Source: Argyresthia goedartella (Eukaryota > Arthropoda > Insecta > Lepidoptera > Argyresthiidae). Taken from it: a DNA stretch of 64,000 bases. The notes under the pieces were generated by a model. That model saw only the letters and a program-made list of their open reading frames with translations, ran no database searches and was not told the DNA's origin. Position numbers and translations under genes: made by a program. The stretch lies in assembly GCA_949825045.1 (NCBI GenBank), contig OX463808.1, positions 32,735,674 through 32,799,673 of the forward strand, in the 5' to 3' direction. Of the stretch, positions 10,745 to 25,700 are shown piece by piece. Within the stretch, counting starts at the first letter, position 1, and each line of letters starts with the position of its first letter.

Positions 10745-13700
10745 CTGTAAGAAAACAGCCATGTTGGTATTTATTGTTCCACGGGAGTTGTTTAATCCTG
10801 TGCCTGTGATGTTTCGTCTCCTAACAAAACCACCCGTTAGTATTTTGTCTGAGACGTAAATTAAATATGTTCTTAACGCACTCTGACTTTACCTATCTTT
10901 AGTCCCAAAGATCATAACTAACCTAACTAACTTCAACTCTGCGATATACTAAGCTACGAAAGCTAACTAAAACAAACAAAATCTAAATCGAACCATGCTT
11001 CTTGCTTACAGGCTTCTCTGTCTTATTTCATGGACATAATTTGCACGACGAATACTTCTTTTCAACTTCAAGCGTAGCTGACCTGACTCCGGAGTTGATT
11101 GCACTACCCAGGATGTTACAAAAAGTTGAAGTAAAATTGGGGATTACTCTTTTTGAGGCAGTTTTACCGATATACCTGCGCCCTGGTGGCTGTCGCGATA
11201 ATATCGCGGATCTGTCCAATGAGCAGCGCGAAGACGAACACTCCCATCAGCCACGCCGCCGTCATGAACAGATACTCCGCCTCGTTCTCTGGTTTAGGGT
11301 TCTTGCCTGAAATTATTTCCCTTTTAAATGAGCTCTGTTGAACCTCTTAACGACTAAGGATTTTTGAGGCATCGCGATGTTGAACCTCATGCTATGGTAA
11401 TAAAATTCAAAACCTATTACCGGAAAATGGCATCATATGTTTAAAAGTATAGATCTAGCTTGCTTAAGATTTTTCTTCATATCAGAGAATGGTTGTTCAG
11501 GCCAGGATCCGAGTACCTTTGAACAATTTTCAAGACAAGAAGTCGAAGGCTGTCCAGGGAAGAGTCGATAATGGTACACGATCATTGGATTTGTTTTCTC
11601 ATGTTATACTTTAATGGCTATAATAGCACCTTGCCGATGGCAGCCTATAACTATTGCAGCCTAATGGCCATTGCAGAGAATCGTCCAGCGATCAGTGGAA
11701 TTTGCACAGCTTAAACTTGGAGTATTCAAAGATATGCTTTTGAGGGAGAAGTTTAGATGAAAGAACACAGACGTCATTGACATTGGTACCTATAGATGTG
11801 GCAGTCTTAGTTGCGAAGTAGAAGCACCGGATGTAAGCACTGCCTTCGTCATCGTAGACCCATCCGTTGGAGCCTAGCCCTTCGTAGGCGCTCATGGCAT
11901 AGTAGGCGCATGCATTGAGGTGGATCAGGTAGAAGATGTAGAACAACGTCTTTCCTATTCTTACCTGGAAAAAGTTGATATTATATTGTTTTCTTAAGTA
12001 ACTCGGGACAAAATTAATGGCCTTAATGGAAGTCGTCTCACAAAAAAAATGTTATATAAGCAGGCTCGGCTAGTCTGCTCTAAAATACATAATATGATGT
12101 AATTTATTTAAATAAAGTTATAAATCAATATTTCATTGTTGTACACACAAGTAAATCTACATTAAAATCGCGCTAAATAATTAACCTTTTTTTGTAAGTT
12201 TTAGGAGTGTTAGTAGGTTCCTACATAATTTTCTCAAATATTTTGTAATTGACATTTTCATCCCTGGGAGGTCTGTAGACAGACAATAATATGACTATCT
12301 AACTCAACACAGAATAGCTCTATTTGTCTTTCTACATTAAGTCCAAGAATGTATTTTCGTTGTTTTACTTTAATATTAATTTTTACTAAGATTAAAGAAC
12401 CACCTCTATCAGCAGTCTTTCTATTGTAGGAACTTCAACTGAAAATGTATGTTAAAAGACATCCTATATTCTTTCTGTAATAAAAATAACATCGGTGTCA
12501 GAATTATTAGGAAAAAAATCTAAAACTGATTTGTAATATTACAAATCAGTTTTAGATTTGTGTCACATATGTGATGAGAGGTTGTTGGAATTAACAAAAA
12601 ATTTTTTTTTCTTTTCTTATTTTATTTTCTAAGTATTTCAAAGTTATATATTTTAAATCCTCGCAACAAACCCCTTTTATTTGACACGTCACACGGTACC
12701 TATATATAGTTTGAAAAACCCTCATAATTACCCTCCAAATTAAAAATTTACTTAGAAATTTTATGAAGACTTTTCATGTACACAGACTTCATTCGCATCC
12801 CGACCGGGGAGGAAGAAATAGGGCTTGAACTTGAAGTATTATTTTTTAAGTTTTTAACTTGGTGAATTATTTGTTAACAGAACGTAGCCATTCATGATAT
12901 GAGCTGGCGTTTATGATGATTGTTTACATTTTAGATTGAAAGCGATACAAACGAATCAGTCTGGTTAGGTCGAATATAATTGATAAAATCAGGGCAGCCC
13001 ACTTTCTAGGCAGTCATTCCTGGGCAGTTTTGTAGCTAAACTCTAGAATGTTTTTTTTTGAGCCGGAAGCATATGAGGGCGGAGGCAAACGCGCACTGCT
13101 TCGCACCGAGCGAGACATAGCGGTCGAGGTTGGTGGGTGGAGACCAACAAGCCAAGGCTGCGGAGGAGACCGTAGGTGCGCTATAGTGCAAGGGCATCGC
13201 CGTAGCCCCATAGTCGCCGGAGGTAAGGCGATTTCGAATCTAGTATCTTAAACAAATAGCTGATTATCAGGTTATGGTTTCCCCCCTCCCCCTGACCCCT
13301 CAAGCTCAAAAATTACTATACTAATTTGTTGACCATTGACCTTGGTCAATGTTCAACAAATTAGTATAGTAATTTTTCAACTTATTTCGAATCAAACCTC
13401 AATCAAATTTTATTTTATCTCCGAAAATATATCTCCGATACTAGGCATTTCCTCGGGGCTACTCCCAGCAGCGTGGCTTTTTACGACCCCCCTGCTACTC
13501 CCTCCTCTCCCCCAAGGTCAGGGTCAGTGGTCAAGTTTTAAGGTCCTTCCCAATTACTTTATGATCTAAAATCTACAATCTTACCTATTCACTTTTCACT
13601 AAAATTATATAGCCTATATAACTCTCACGGTCTCCACAAATCCAGCAACTCATTTGTTAAAATCTGTCAAGGCGTTTGGTCTGTAGCGTTTTTTTTGGAC

Positions 13701-16700
13701 ATTTTCAACCCCAAATCTCTAGCATTATATAACATTTTCAAAAACTGAATCGACAAAAATATCCATATATAATTACCGGACCTGCCTACAAAACTTCACT
13801 GAAACAGCGACGTTTCACTTGCTCGGTCAGTGAATGAATGAATGTATGTGGTGAATGGTGCCTCTCCAGTCTTTTCGCCGGCATACCAGAGGACACAGGG
13901 GGGGGGTAGAGACCTGCTTGTGAGGATGCAAAAGGAGAGTGATTTCAGTCGACCGACTCTTCAGACTTATGCCACAATAGGATATGTGGGATGGGGAGGA
14001 TGTGGGTATTGGAAAGCAACTGTTGTTTTATTCAAGTTCTTGCTATTCTTCTATCTTCAGGTATTATTGGTTTCCTAAGCCCTGGTGGGATGGGTTATCC
14101 GGTGAGCTCTCACTTTCACTGTCTGTTTCTGGGATTGACTCGAGACCTCTTCATCCCTGTTGTGTGCTGATTCTGTCCATTAACTATGTTCTTTACCATA
14201 TTATTCATTGTCATGTTTGAGGGATTTCTTGCCAAGTGTTTATGGGTCGGCCGACTTTCTTCTTTTTTCTTCATACTTGAATGCGGCGTGAAGTAGGTGT
14301 TGTTGTGGGCGTCGTCGTAGAATATGTGTAGGCACATCCTCAGTTTTTAATTCGTTTGGTTATTGTTCTACCCTGTAGTAATCGTGAATCTTTTGGTGTC
14401 TCGGGGCCTTCGCTAGCATATCCCTCAGGATCCAGCGTTCATATTTTCTTAGTCTAGAACGGTAAACTTTTGTGAGGGGTGCCGCTTATAGTCTGTATGT
14501 TATAAACGGTGAAATAACCATTTTGTAAATCAGGCGACCTATTTTCCAGTCCATGTTGGATTTCATTATAAACATTCAGTTGTCGATATTTTGATTAGGG
14601 CTTTCAGATGCGTGACGATTTGGTCTAGGTATTGTAAATCTTGACAAACGATGATGAGGTCATCCGCGAAGGAGAGAATAAGTGGTATAACATTTTTTTC
14701 ATCTTGACCCAGTTTAATGTTGGGGATTTCTTCTTCTAGGATTTTGAGGACATCATCCATTAATATTTTATCTTAAGTTCTACTTGTGTTATATAACAAA
14801 ATACCGCATGTAAAACGTTGCCGTTCAACACTTTTAAAAGTAAATTATTCCATTGGCTCCACGCAAAACTGTTATTATTCTGTTGACGAATTTCTTAAAT
14901 TCAAACGTACGTGAAACCTACGTTTCTTGTTTGTTGTTTGCTATTTTTTTTTATTTGTTATTTCTCATTTCCCATTTCCCATTTAAAATTTCCTATTTCC
15001 TATTTCTCATTTCTCATTTTTTATTTCCTATTTCTTATTTCTTATCCGGTGTAGTCATATCAGGCATGTCTTCTATTGATGTTGTAGTTGATTCTGAAGA
15101 GGTCGTGGGTGTTGCTTTAAGTATCGGGGAAGGTTAAATGTTAAGCAATATTAAGTGTTGTCTGTTTAGATATCGCTTGCCTGGTGCGGATATATATTTT
15201 GACATTAAGCAATTATACGCTATCGTTGTGGTTTCCTGTAAAGTTGAGGTAGATGGATCCCACTGCATCCGCTGGGATCTTAGGCGCGATGTGCTATGTT
15301 GCTAGTGGATTGTGGCATTAACTATACCTTGTCAAATTCGTACGTAGCACTCCCATGGTCTGCAGGCGACGGGGGACAAAAATGAGGGGGCGGGAAAGAA
15401 GAGCGCGGGCGGTTCTTACTACGCGCCCCGCCGCCCGCGCTCTTCTTTCCCGCCCTCGCAGCCACCGCATCTTTCGTCCCCCGTCGCCCGCAGACCATGG
15501 GAGTGCTGCGGCTGCTATTATTAAATCGCATGTGCCGTTATTGTGCAGGTTTGTTTGTAGTTATTGAGGGCTTCTTTGGTTCGTCCATTGCAAGATTTAT
15601 GCTATGTTGATCGCTGTTTGTTTCTACATATTTAACTCGGTCTTTTTGAATGTCAGTGTGGTCGAATGGTGATTTCTATAGGTGATTAATTTCATCAGAA
15701 ATCGCGCAGAATAGGTCGGTATTGCTAAGGTTTCCAGTATGTTATTTTCTTGAGATTGTGCTGTGGGGAAGAACTTAGTAGGTGAGTTATTGTACTGGTT
15801 GTTAATCGTACGGATAGCGATCGCCAAAGTTAACCCTTCTTCTTACATATAGGTCCTTTGTACTCGGTATTGTTAAGAGAGTTGTGGGCTGGCTGGGTCT
15901 GGGAACAATAAAAGGTGCAAGATGTATGAGAGTGCTGTTTAGGACGCAGGCTCTCAAATTATTTATTATAGTTCATCCACGGTGGTCATTTGTTAATTGC
16001 CTTTATTCTGGAAGATGGTGAGGTTCCTTTTATGAAGTGCCCATGATTGGGTTTCTCGCTAACTGTCGGAGATTTTTCTTAGAATATGCAGTTATGCAAT
16101 AAAGTAATTCTAGAATTGTTTTTTTCTTCTTGAATTTGTAGTTTGTACTATGTCTATATGTGTATGCGGGCTTATGTACTTAGTTTATTTAACTGGCCAG
16201 GATAAAACATAAACATAAACATTGCATACAGGCACATACATTGCTCCTGGCCCCACACTATCCTGTGTCGTGGGAACCAGAAACAGCGACGTCACGCACA
16301 TATAATCCAAGACCTGGGTTTTTTTTTACCCCCAGCTGGGGATCGAACCCGGTACCTCTCGCTCGCAGTGAATACTTTTGAACAGTAAAATAGGTGCCCA
16401 CCCAGTGCTACTCGATTTAACGTTTTTGGGTTTAACCTCTTGAATACCGCCAGCGGCTAACGCCACTTTTCCGTTATAGGTTTTAAATTTTATTACCATG
16501 GCATAAAGTTCAAAATCGCGACCCGTCCCAACTACCCTCGGTCTTTGAGAGTTTAAGGTATACCTATATTCTACCTATCTACCGGCATACCGTAGTGGCA
16601 CGGCTGATTTGTGCTGCTGGTTTTCGGCCGCCCAGCCTAGGCTGCTAAGACCGGCATTGAACAGATAAGTAGGTACCTAGATGTTTCACTCACTTTTACT

Positions 16701-19700
16701 AAGCACTACACTGATATTATAGTCATCTAATTCACTATTGATTGCATATAAACAAAGGCGCGGTGCGGCAGGGGTGTTTTTAAGTATTGTTTGTTTATTG
16801 CGTTCGCTCGAGACCAGGGGTGAAAAAGCGACTGTCCGTTTTAGTCCAAAGTACAAAATTCCAAATGTCTTTATTACTGTAGATATTTACATATACTTAG
16901 TCATCGTCATTTTTTGCCACTTATCTACATTGGACCACTGTGGGAGAAGGAGGGCGTAGAAACACCCTCAGATTGAATTTTAGATCTCTTTTAAAAATCA
17001 AATATTATTATATCGTTATCATAATTTATATGCAAGAATAAATAATTACAAAATTATTAACAGCATGGACTGTGTTGAGCCAGATTAGTATCTGTGGCCA
17101 GATTAACCCCATACAGGTGTTGTTACCAAAGCAACCTAAATGGTGTTGTTAGCAATTGCATGAACAAATACTAAGTATTCTTCAATAACATTTTTAAAAT
17201 TATTATTATCATAACTTAATTTACTCATTTTCTATAGAAAATCTCTATAGATGGTGATAAAAATAGGCTGATGCCTTTGATCGGAGTTCAATTCTAAAAT
17301 CCTTCGCTCCGATCTAGATTAAAGAACACTCTCGCCTTAAAAGTAGTTCTTTACTCCCTTTGTAAGCAATTTACTATTAACCCTTTAACGCACACCCTTA
17401 CATATTTTGAAAATTCATTATTTTTCCTGTTAATTATTATTCTTTGAACTAAATTATAAAACTTTTACTATGGGTAGCACTCATGATTGATATTAGTTTT
17501 ACAGAAAATTAAAAAAATGTTGTGGCTATTAAACTGACCAGTGACTGTTAGGAATATATGTCTGTCAGGTTGCAATCACTGGCTAGTATACTGACCACCC
17601 ATTTCTTTTTATTTCTGTTAAGGATAATGTGTTTTTATGAAAAAAAAAATATATATTTTAATCAACATTTATTCTTACACAATGAGCAAAAACAAAAACA
17701 AAAACATTTCTTCAGTAATGTTAACAAAATCACTCTTCTCCTGTTTCATTTTGAGATCCAGATTTATTGAGATCTTTTTATTATTAAAACTAATTATATG
17801 AAAAAAATAATTAGGAACTTCTTCCATAAAATAAACAATAACTATTCGGGCATTTAGTTAGGTAGGTACTGTAAATTTTAAAACTGATTATTTTGATTTC
17901 TTCTCTTTTCCTGATTCATGAAATGGCACAAAACATTCTACACACAAAGCGACATTGCAGCTAATGCAATCGTAAACAATTCTCTTTGGCTTAGCTGTTG
18001 TACTGCAATATCGACATCTGCGCGGATTTTTCTTTACAGATCTTATCAATTTATGATCACCTCCTTCTTGGGATTGAAAAATAGGCAATGATTGTTCAAC
18101 TTTTCCGATCAATTCATCAGCTAGTTTGCCTCTAAATTGCAAATGAGTGATTGGCTTATTACCTACAGGGTGAGCTTTTGTCCATGTATCCTTGTATATA
18201 ATGTATGCATTTACTATCGCAGCGTCTATGAGGTAAAACCAAATCTTCATCCACCATCGGCGTGATTTCCAGGAAATACTATATGACGACATGTGCTGGT
18301 CAAATTTGTCAACCCCCCCCCATGTATTTGTTATAATCAATTATAGGCTTAGGGCAAGAAACGCGCTCTTTTTCACCATGGGAATTAGTGCGACGTACAT
18401 GACCTTTCATATTAGGATTATGCATGTTAGATGCGACGCATACAGCCTTTTTACCGCGATCTCTCCATTTGGTGACAGATATATTAGATTTTGTCATAGC
18501 GCATGCACTCTCACTCATGGCCATGGTTTTATCCAGCGGTAGCTTGTCAGTTGGGAAATGTTTTCGCGATGGCATAATAGTACCAACAGCAAATATTTTT
18601 TTCTTCAAGAGTTTCACCAATAAAGGTAATGCAGTAAAAAAGCGGTCAAAAAATAAGCAGTAGCCAAAACCTTCAAACATAACGGCCAACTTCATCACAA
18701 CAGACTCCCCAAGACTTACTTCTTTACCACCGGTCAAACTTTTTCCTTCATATATCTCAAAGCCAAGCATATAACCAGTAACGGCACAGCAAATAAAACA
18801 CCTTGAAGCCACGTTTGATTGGTTTGAGAGGCATGTATTGTTTGAGTGTAGAGCGACCTTTGAAGGCTATCATGCTTTCATCGATTGATAGTTGTCTATG
18901 AGGACTGAAAGCAGATCTAAAAACCGCAGAAAAATGTCTCAACAGCGGGCGTATCTTGAAAAGCCTATCAAATCCTGGCTGTCCTCTTGAAACCATATTC
19001 TCATTGTCATTGACATGCAAAAATCTCAATATTTTTAGAAATCGGCGCATACTCATTACCCTGCTAATACGGTGAACATGAAAATTGGGATCTTGTAACC
19101 AGTAAAGCCTCATAGAAGGCAGGCTATGGAAACCCATAATAATCAAAACTCCTATGAACTTCTTGAGTTCATCTTCACAAAGGTTCAAAGACTGGCCATT
19201 TTGAGTGGCATACTTGTTGCTTTCTGTAACCATAAGATTGAAGAAGCCCGTCTTAAAAAATAGAAAAAGTACATTCAGCGGTGATGATAAGTCAACTTCA
19301 GCATTTATACCTGTGTATTGGTTGAAAACAGTATTTTTGTATTCAGAAGGAGTTCGGAATCGTTTGTTGCCCCATTTAGTGAGTAATCGTTGGTTGTCCT
19401 CAGCTGAATCTAAATTTGCTATGGGTGGCACATCTTGAGGCGTCGGTTCATGATATGTAGGTAACTCTTCATGTGTCTGAATATCTTGATATGAAGATAC
19501 ACTTCGAGTACTCGGTCCACTCCCTTCAGTAGTAACCGTCACGTTATGAACATCATCAGCGTCTGAATCACCACCAGCGTCTGAATTCATCGCTTGGTCG
19601 TCATTTATGGCAAACAATTCCTGCCAATCATCCTCAGTTAGCGCCTCTAAGTCCAGATTTCCACGATACATTCTAAAAAAAACAATAAACAAAATATATA

Positions 19701-22700
19701 ACGTAACGAGCTTCATTTTATATACGCCACTTACTTTAGGTCAAAATACGTAAATAAAACATACAATATTTTTCACTATCTATGTAATAATAACCAAACC
19801 AAACGTTACACCATAAATTAGGTTACACTATTCAAAATACAACAAAATAACCTTTGTAATCATGTATGTATCAAGCGGATTATGAAAATATTTATAACAA
19901 TAAAGTCGTGTCAAAGTGGTGTATGTAATTTTTAGGTTAGTTTTTTTTTCACGCTACCAAGATTTTGATTACACGAAAAACAGTTATTATTTATTTGTAT
20001 CTTTATATTTATGAGTAAAATAGAAGCAAAATATAAAAAAAAAACTATTATTACTTACTTTTACCGGTAAAAATAATAATTTGATATAAAAACACACAGA
20101 GATAAACTGCACTTGCACGTGGTTACTTCAAATGTAATTCGTTGAGTGCACGGTGGCTTGTATACTAGCCAGGTCAAAAATGGGCGCGAAACTTTTTTAT
20201 CATGCGTAAGCGGCGTTTGATGGTTAGTGTACTGGACGTTGTGCTTTATCTTGATGCGTAAATATCAATAAGGTTCAGACTACGATTAAAAGTCTATGAA
20301 TTATGACCCTTATTTTAGGTGGCCTTTTTATTAGCCACTTTGTATGACCTGTCCTATAAAGGGTTAATACACTTAGGACAGACACACGAATGGTTATACA
20401 AAGGTTCCATTTTTCCTTACGGAACCCTAATAAAAAGACTATTAAATACCGAGGTATATCTCAACAATGCAGAGTCAGGTATTTAGTTTCACAGACATGG
20501 CTAGGAAAACATCACTATTCACCATATTAATTATACTCGTAGTAGTTCTTTGCTCAAAATTGTAGGAAGGTATCGTAAGTAAATCGTAAGTAAATAAACT
20601 AGGTTTAAGACACTACATTACCAATGGACAATGATGAAAGAAGATATCTAAGTAAAGAGGTCGCAAAACAGTACTAACCACATAAGGTGAGGAAAGCACC
20701 CGGTCCATAGCCTGGTGGAACTCCCAGAAGGTCTGTAACTTGAGCAGCCGCGGCAACCGCAGGATGACCTTGTCAGCTCCGAAGTAGAGGTACAGGATAT
20801 CCAGCGGGGCCAGTGCTACAACGTCGAACTGAAACGAGTGATGATCACGTTAGTTTAGCTTTTGTCCTTATTCAAAAACATCATATTAATTATCACCGTC
20901 ACCATAATCATGATAATCATTGTCACCATCAACATCATCATCCCTCTCATCACCATAATCATGATGCTCATCATCACTCTTATCTTCATCCTCACCTTCA
21001 ACATCATTATCCCTATCATGACCATAACCGTGATAATCATCATCACCCTCATTATCATTCTCTCTCTGATACTCAATCCCTGTCCTCATCCGATCCGCGT
21101 TGAAAAATCCATTCCCATCCCATCATCCCAGTCCCTTGCTCGTCCTTAGATATCCTTAGTGAAGCTTCATCTTATAATTCCTTCTTGTTTCCGCATAACT
21201 AACAACCCAGAATATTTTTCACTCGTGCTACGTCTAGGAGATTAGTCTATGACCATCCAATAAGGTGTGCTTGCATGCGTCTGGTAGGGGAATGTGTTGC
21301 GAAGGGCGATCATCACTCCCGGTCATCATCAGCATCACCATAGTCACTATAACTATCATAATCATCATCATCAACAGCAACATCCTTACCACCACTTTGT
21401 AATGCTCAACGCCTATCCTTATCCTCTTTGAGACGTCCATCCAGTGTTTTCACTTGCTCGTCCTTACCTTATACTGAAGCTTCTTCCTATAATTCCTTCT
21501 CGTCTCCGCATAACTATCAACCCAGAACCCCTCATGCAGGAACATGAGTCTATTCTTCACCAGTGCCACGTCTAGGATATATACTACGTCACAGATATAG
21601 TCTGCTACCATCCAGTAGGGTGTGTTTGCAGGCGTCTGGTAGGGGAAGGTGGCGCGAAGGGCGATGCACCATGCGTTGTAGCTGTAGCAGCATGTGACTA
21701 GTAGCAGCCAGGATATGTAGCGACGACCTGCAATGATCATGTCAGATCAGGTCATATAGATGTACAAGTATACTCCAGGATTTGTTTGAGGTTTATTACG
21801 AGTACAACCTACCGTGGCCACATTTTAACAATAATCAGCAGAGATGTGTGCGATATAAAAAGAACAAAAGACTACCAGATAATCGGGAACTTTAAGACGT
21901 TTCAAAGTAAGCGGTCCGAGCTAATTACGCTAGAAGCGTATTGAGCATGTGATAGACCAAATAACTGGGTCAAAGTTTACTGGGGTCAGCAAAAAAGGTA
22001 ATAAGTACGTTGACTATTTGAACTACGCGGACAATTCTGGCTATCACCACGTAGACACCTATGTTGTACTGTATCGAGAATAATATCATGCGATAACGGA
22101 CATTGTTAAATTTATTCTTAACTATGTTATCACGTAAGTGGCTTAATGTCTTCAATGATAATAAAGATCGTTAAACCTGAAACCTTAATACCCTATCCGA
22201 AAATGTATGGGATTCAGAGTAATATAGGTTTTTGCACTATATTTTTTTCTTTCTTAAAGTCATAAAGATGTTAATTATGAAAAAACTCAATTTCTTTGGG
22301 TAACTCTTTGACTCTCAGGTGTTCGCAATATACCAATAATTCAGTGAAATAAATCTCTTGTTTATGATGTAGTGAGCCCATCAATTCAGGTGAGGATAAA
22401 ACTTAAACTAAAGCTCAATGTTATGACAGCCATTTAGTCTAAAAAATAATATATTGAACTGAGCGTACAAACTGGTATAAAACATCCCTGTTTTATCGGC
22501 TATCTAAAGTGGTAACATGTTTGCACTGACGTAAAAGGAAAAATTAATATCACAATAATTGCAAAGTAGTTGACAGTACCCAAGTAAGAACAAGAGTCAC
22601 TTTTGTACAGACTCAGACTCACCCATAAAGATGGGTTTCAAAGAAAAGTCTTTGAAAATGTATTTTATTGTATGGCACGAAAACTTAGTAGTGTCTGGAA

Positions 22701-25700
22701 GAAATAAACAATTTTGAGTTCTCCAAACAAAAGTGATCCTTGTTCCTTCTCGGGTTCTGGTTCTTCTCGTTACTTTACAATTATTGCAATAACTTTGTTT
22801 TCTTTATAACAATTTTTGAAAAAAAAGTTTACATCCTAAATTACTCATAAATTTTCGGATAGTTTTTGCTGAAATTTGGCTTTTCTTAACTCCTTACAAT
22901 ATCGAGCGGGTTTACAATTTTGGTGGACATTATTTAAGATGAGATAAAAATATTTTTTGGAATGGAAGTTTTTACTCAATTTGTCAATAATAATAACTTG
23001 TGTCATAATACAAAGTTTTTGGTGTTAATATCGATTAATTAATGTAATGGTTTAGCTGTAAATAACATCTGATATTGCTAGCGGGGAGCCTACTGTCTAC
23101 TGTTAGCTGTTACATTCTTATTGTAGAACAATTAATCAATTGAAGCCCAGCGGGGTAAGTACTTGTTCTAACTGCCCCTATATCGTGTGTGTTTATATAC
23201 TCAACATACACATAAGAAATAGAATTAGTTGGGTCTGGCTTTACATCATTACAATTATCATCATGTCAGTAACTAATCATTACCAAAATAATGTAATCGT
23301 ATGTACCCTAGCATAGCTATCGATACACATTCGAACGAGTATTACTGGCCACGCTACGTAGAATAGGGAAACTACGTTTCTGTGTTAACTAAAAGCAGGT
23401 TAAGGCAATACCTCGACCGTGCAAAAGTCCCCGTTACTCCAAGCGGAAAGACCCGCAGTGTGAGAGGGACGGAATCAGGAAAAAATTAAAAAACGTAGCG
23501 CTAAACGACAGAAAAATTGTTTAAAAATAAAATACGCTATTTTTTTTAAAAGTTTTTTAATGAGATTTTGCAAATATATAATATCTACATTTTGAACGCA
23601 GTTCCACAATGAAACTAGTTAGGAATTCAGAATGACAGGAAAAAATAAAGCAATTTAGAGGTGTTTTCGTAATTAAATTCTATGGAGAAAATTTCATCCA
23701 ATCGCGTTTTCCTTTAGTGAAAATCTTAATCAAATACTCAATAAATTTTAACCCAAAAATCGAATCTGTAGATGACTTCATGGTGGAGTAGCACCTTAGT
23801 TGCAGTTGTAGGCTAAGTTAGGTACCTATACGGCTAAATCTATCTCTACTATTCGCGTCAGCAACTGAGTCTTAGACGGTCTTAGAAGACGTTTATGGCC
23901 TGTCCGATGACTCAGTTGCAAACGCATTTGCCATAGTAGCATCACGTACCCTGAGGGTCGATGGGCTCGAGGGGATCGCACAGCGCCGGCAACCGGAACA
24001 AGCATTTCTTGTCTCTAGACGGCGAAGTCGGCACTGGACTTTGAGGGGTCTCCCATACCGGCGCCACTTTACTCTCTTCATTCTCTGGACATGGTCTGGT
24101 CGGATAGGATTTCTTTAGTGACCTGAACTTCACACCTTTTCCCATAGTTGCACCTACGTTTACGCTTTAAATTGATACTCCATTTTGCGTGACGGGGCTA
24201 GCCCATCGCCGCAGCTTTGGTGAAGGTTTCCTCAAGATGATGTTTTTCATTACCGTTAGAATGTTCGTATATAGTACGAAATATGAATAACATTAACGTA
24301 AACATTTATATACAGATACGTAAATTGGTCTGACCCCACACTAGGATACCCTGTGTCGTGGGAACCAGAAACAGTGTCATCAGACACAGATATAAACAGC
24401 TAAGACCTGGGTTTTTTTCGATTATGAGATGATAAGATTTGGGGATCGAACCCGGGACCTCTCGCATGGTAGGCAGAGCCACAACCGCACCCCCACAAGG
24501 TCGACAAAACGTAATTCATTGATACACATTACCACCGTGATTCGAACCCGCTTATACTACATGACAGACGAATGGATAATCCCTAGACAACGGAACAATC
24601 AGGGCTATTGCGATGTACAATATTGATTGACGTAAATTCTTACCTTTCAGAAGGTTTATCTTTGAACTTGTGTTTCTTTATCTCCTCTAATTCTATCGGC
24701 GCCTCCTGGATGAGGTCATCTTTCGCTGAATACTGCGGCGGTGGAGTCTTTGTGAATAGACGGACGGTGTGTTGCTGGTCCCCAGAACTGAAATAAATTT
24801 AGACACCAACCAAAGGTTTGGATGCGGTTTCGGCCAAGTTTCGGCCAAACACGAGGTTTCGGCCAAGGTTTCGGTTTCGGCCCAAAACCGGTGGAAACTT
24901 CGGCTCAGTCGTAACATTATTTTGTAGCTGATATTCGTAGGTATGGTACTCCTGGGAGCTGCGTCTAACATGTATTTTTTACCACGACGAACTAATTTGC
25001 ACTACTCAAATAACAAGTAGGGGGAATTGAGTACATTTTAATAAGTTTAAAAAGTTTTCGGCCGAAACTAGGGGTCAGAAAACTAAGGTTCAGTTTCGGT
25101 TTCGGCTGTTTATCCAATTTCGTTCGGTCACTTCAAATAATTATGTTAAAATGTGATGTAGGAACGCGTCCATTCTCTAGCATTTGATTTTGGTGTCACA
25201 TCCCAGCAACAGCGAAATAAAATTGGGTATAGGTGCCGTCATTTGACTCTAGCGCTGACCTTGGCTAAATGAGATAGGAGGGAAATATTGAAATAAAGAA
25301 CGTGAAAGAGACGCCCTGCCAAGGATAGCGCTAGAGTTTCGTGCCGCTACTAGTATCTTATATAAGCTCCAACGATTATCTAAAATAGTATATCGTATAC
25401 ATGTTAGGGATTTAATCAAGTCCCTAATATTATCATATCCCTGCAACACAGAGATCCATTATGATTATGGGAATTAAATAACTACACTATAAATGTAATG
25501 TATACCTTGGGTTATCTGGAGTGAATTCGCGGTGATCCGCTTTTAAAGCGACGTTGGAGCTTGTAGGAGATCTGAAAAATTACCAAGGAAGATAGAATGA
25601 GAGAAACACTACACACATCTTTAATGTAGATAATTTCCACATATTTAAAAGTCAAAGTTCAAAGTTCAAATTTCTTTATTACTGTAGACATATGCTTAGC

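Noticed and set aside
13014..13251. GC-rich frames on both strands before the 13308 hairpin
   Set aside because: No domain recognised, and composition suggests an unidentified repeat rather than a gene.
20813..21149. Open frames rich in His, Asp or Ile/Met on both strands
   Set aside because: They are translations of the CATCAT-type microsatellite in several frames.
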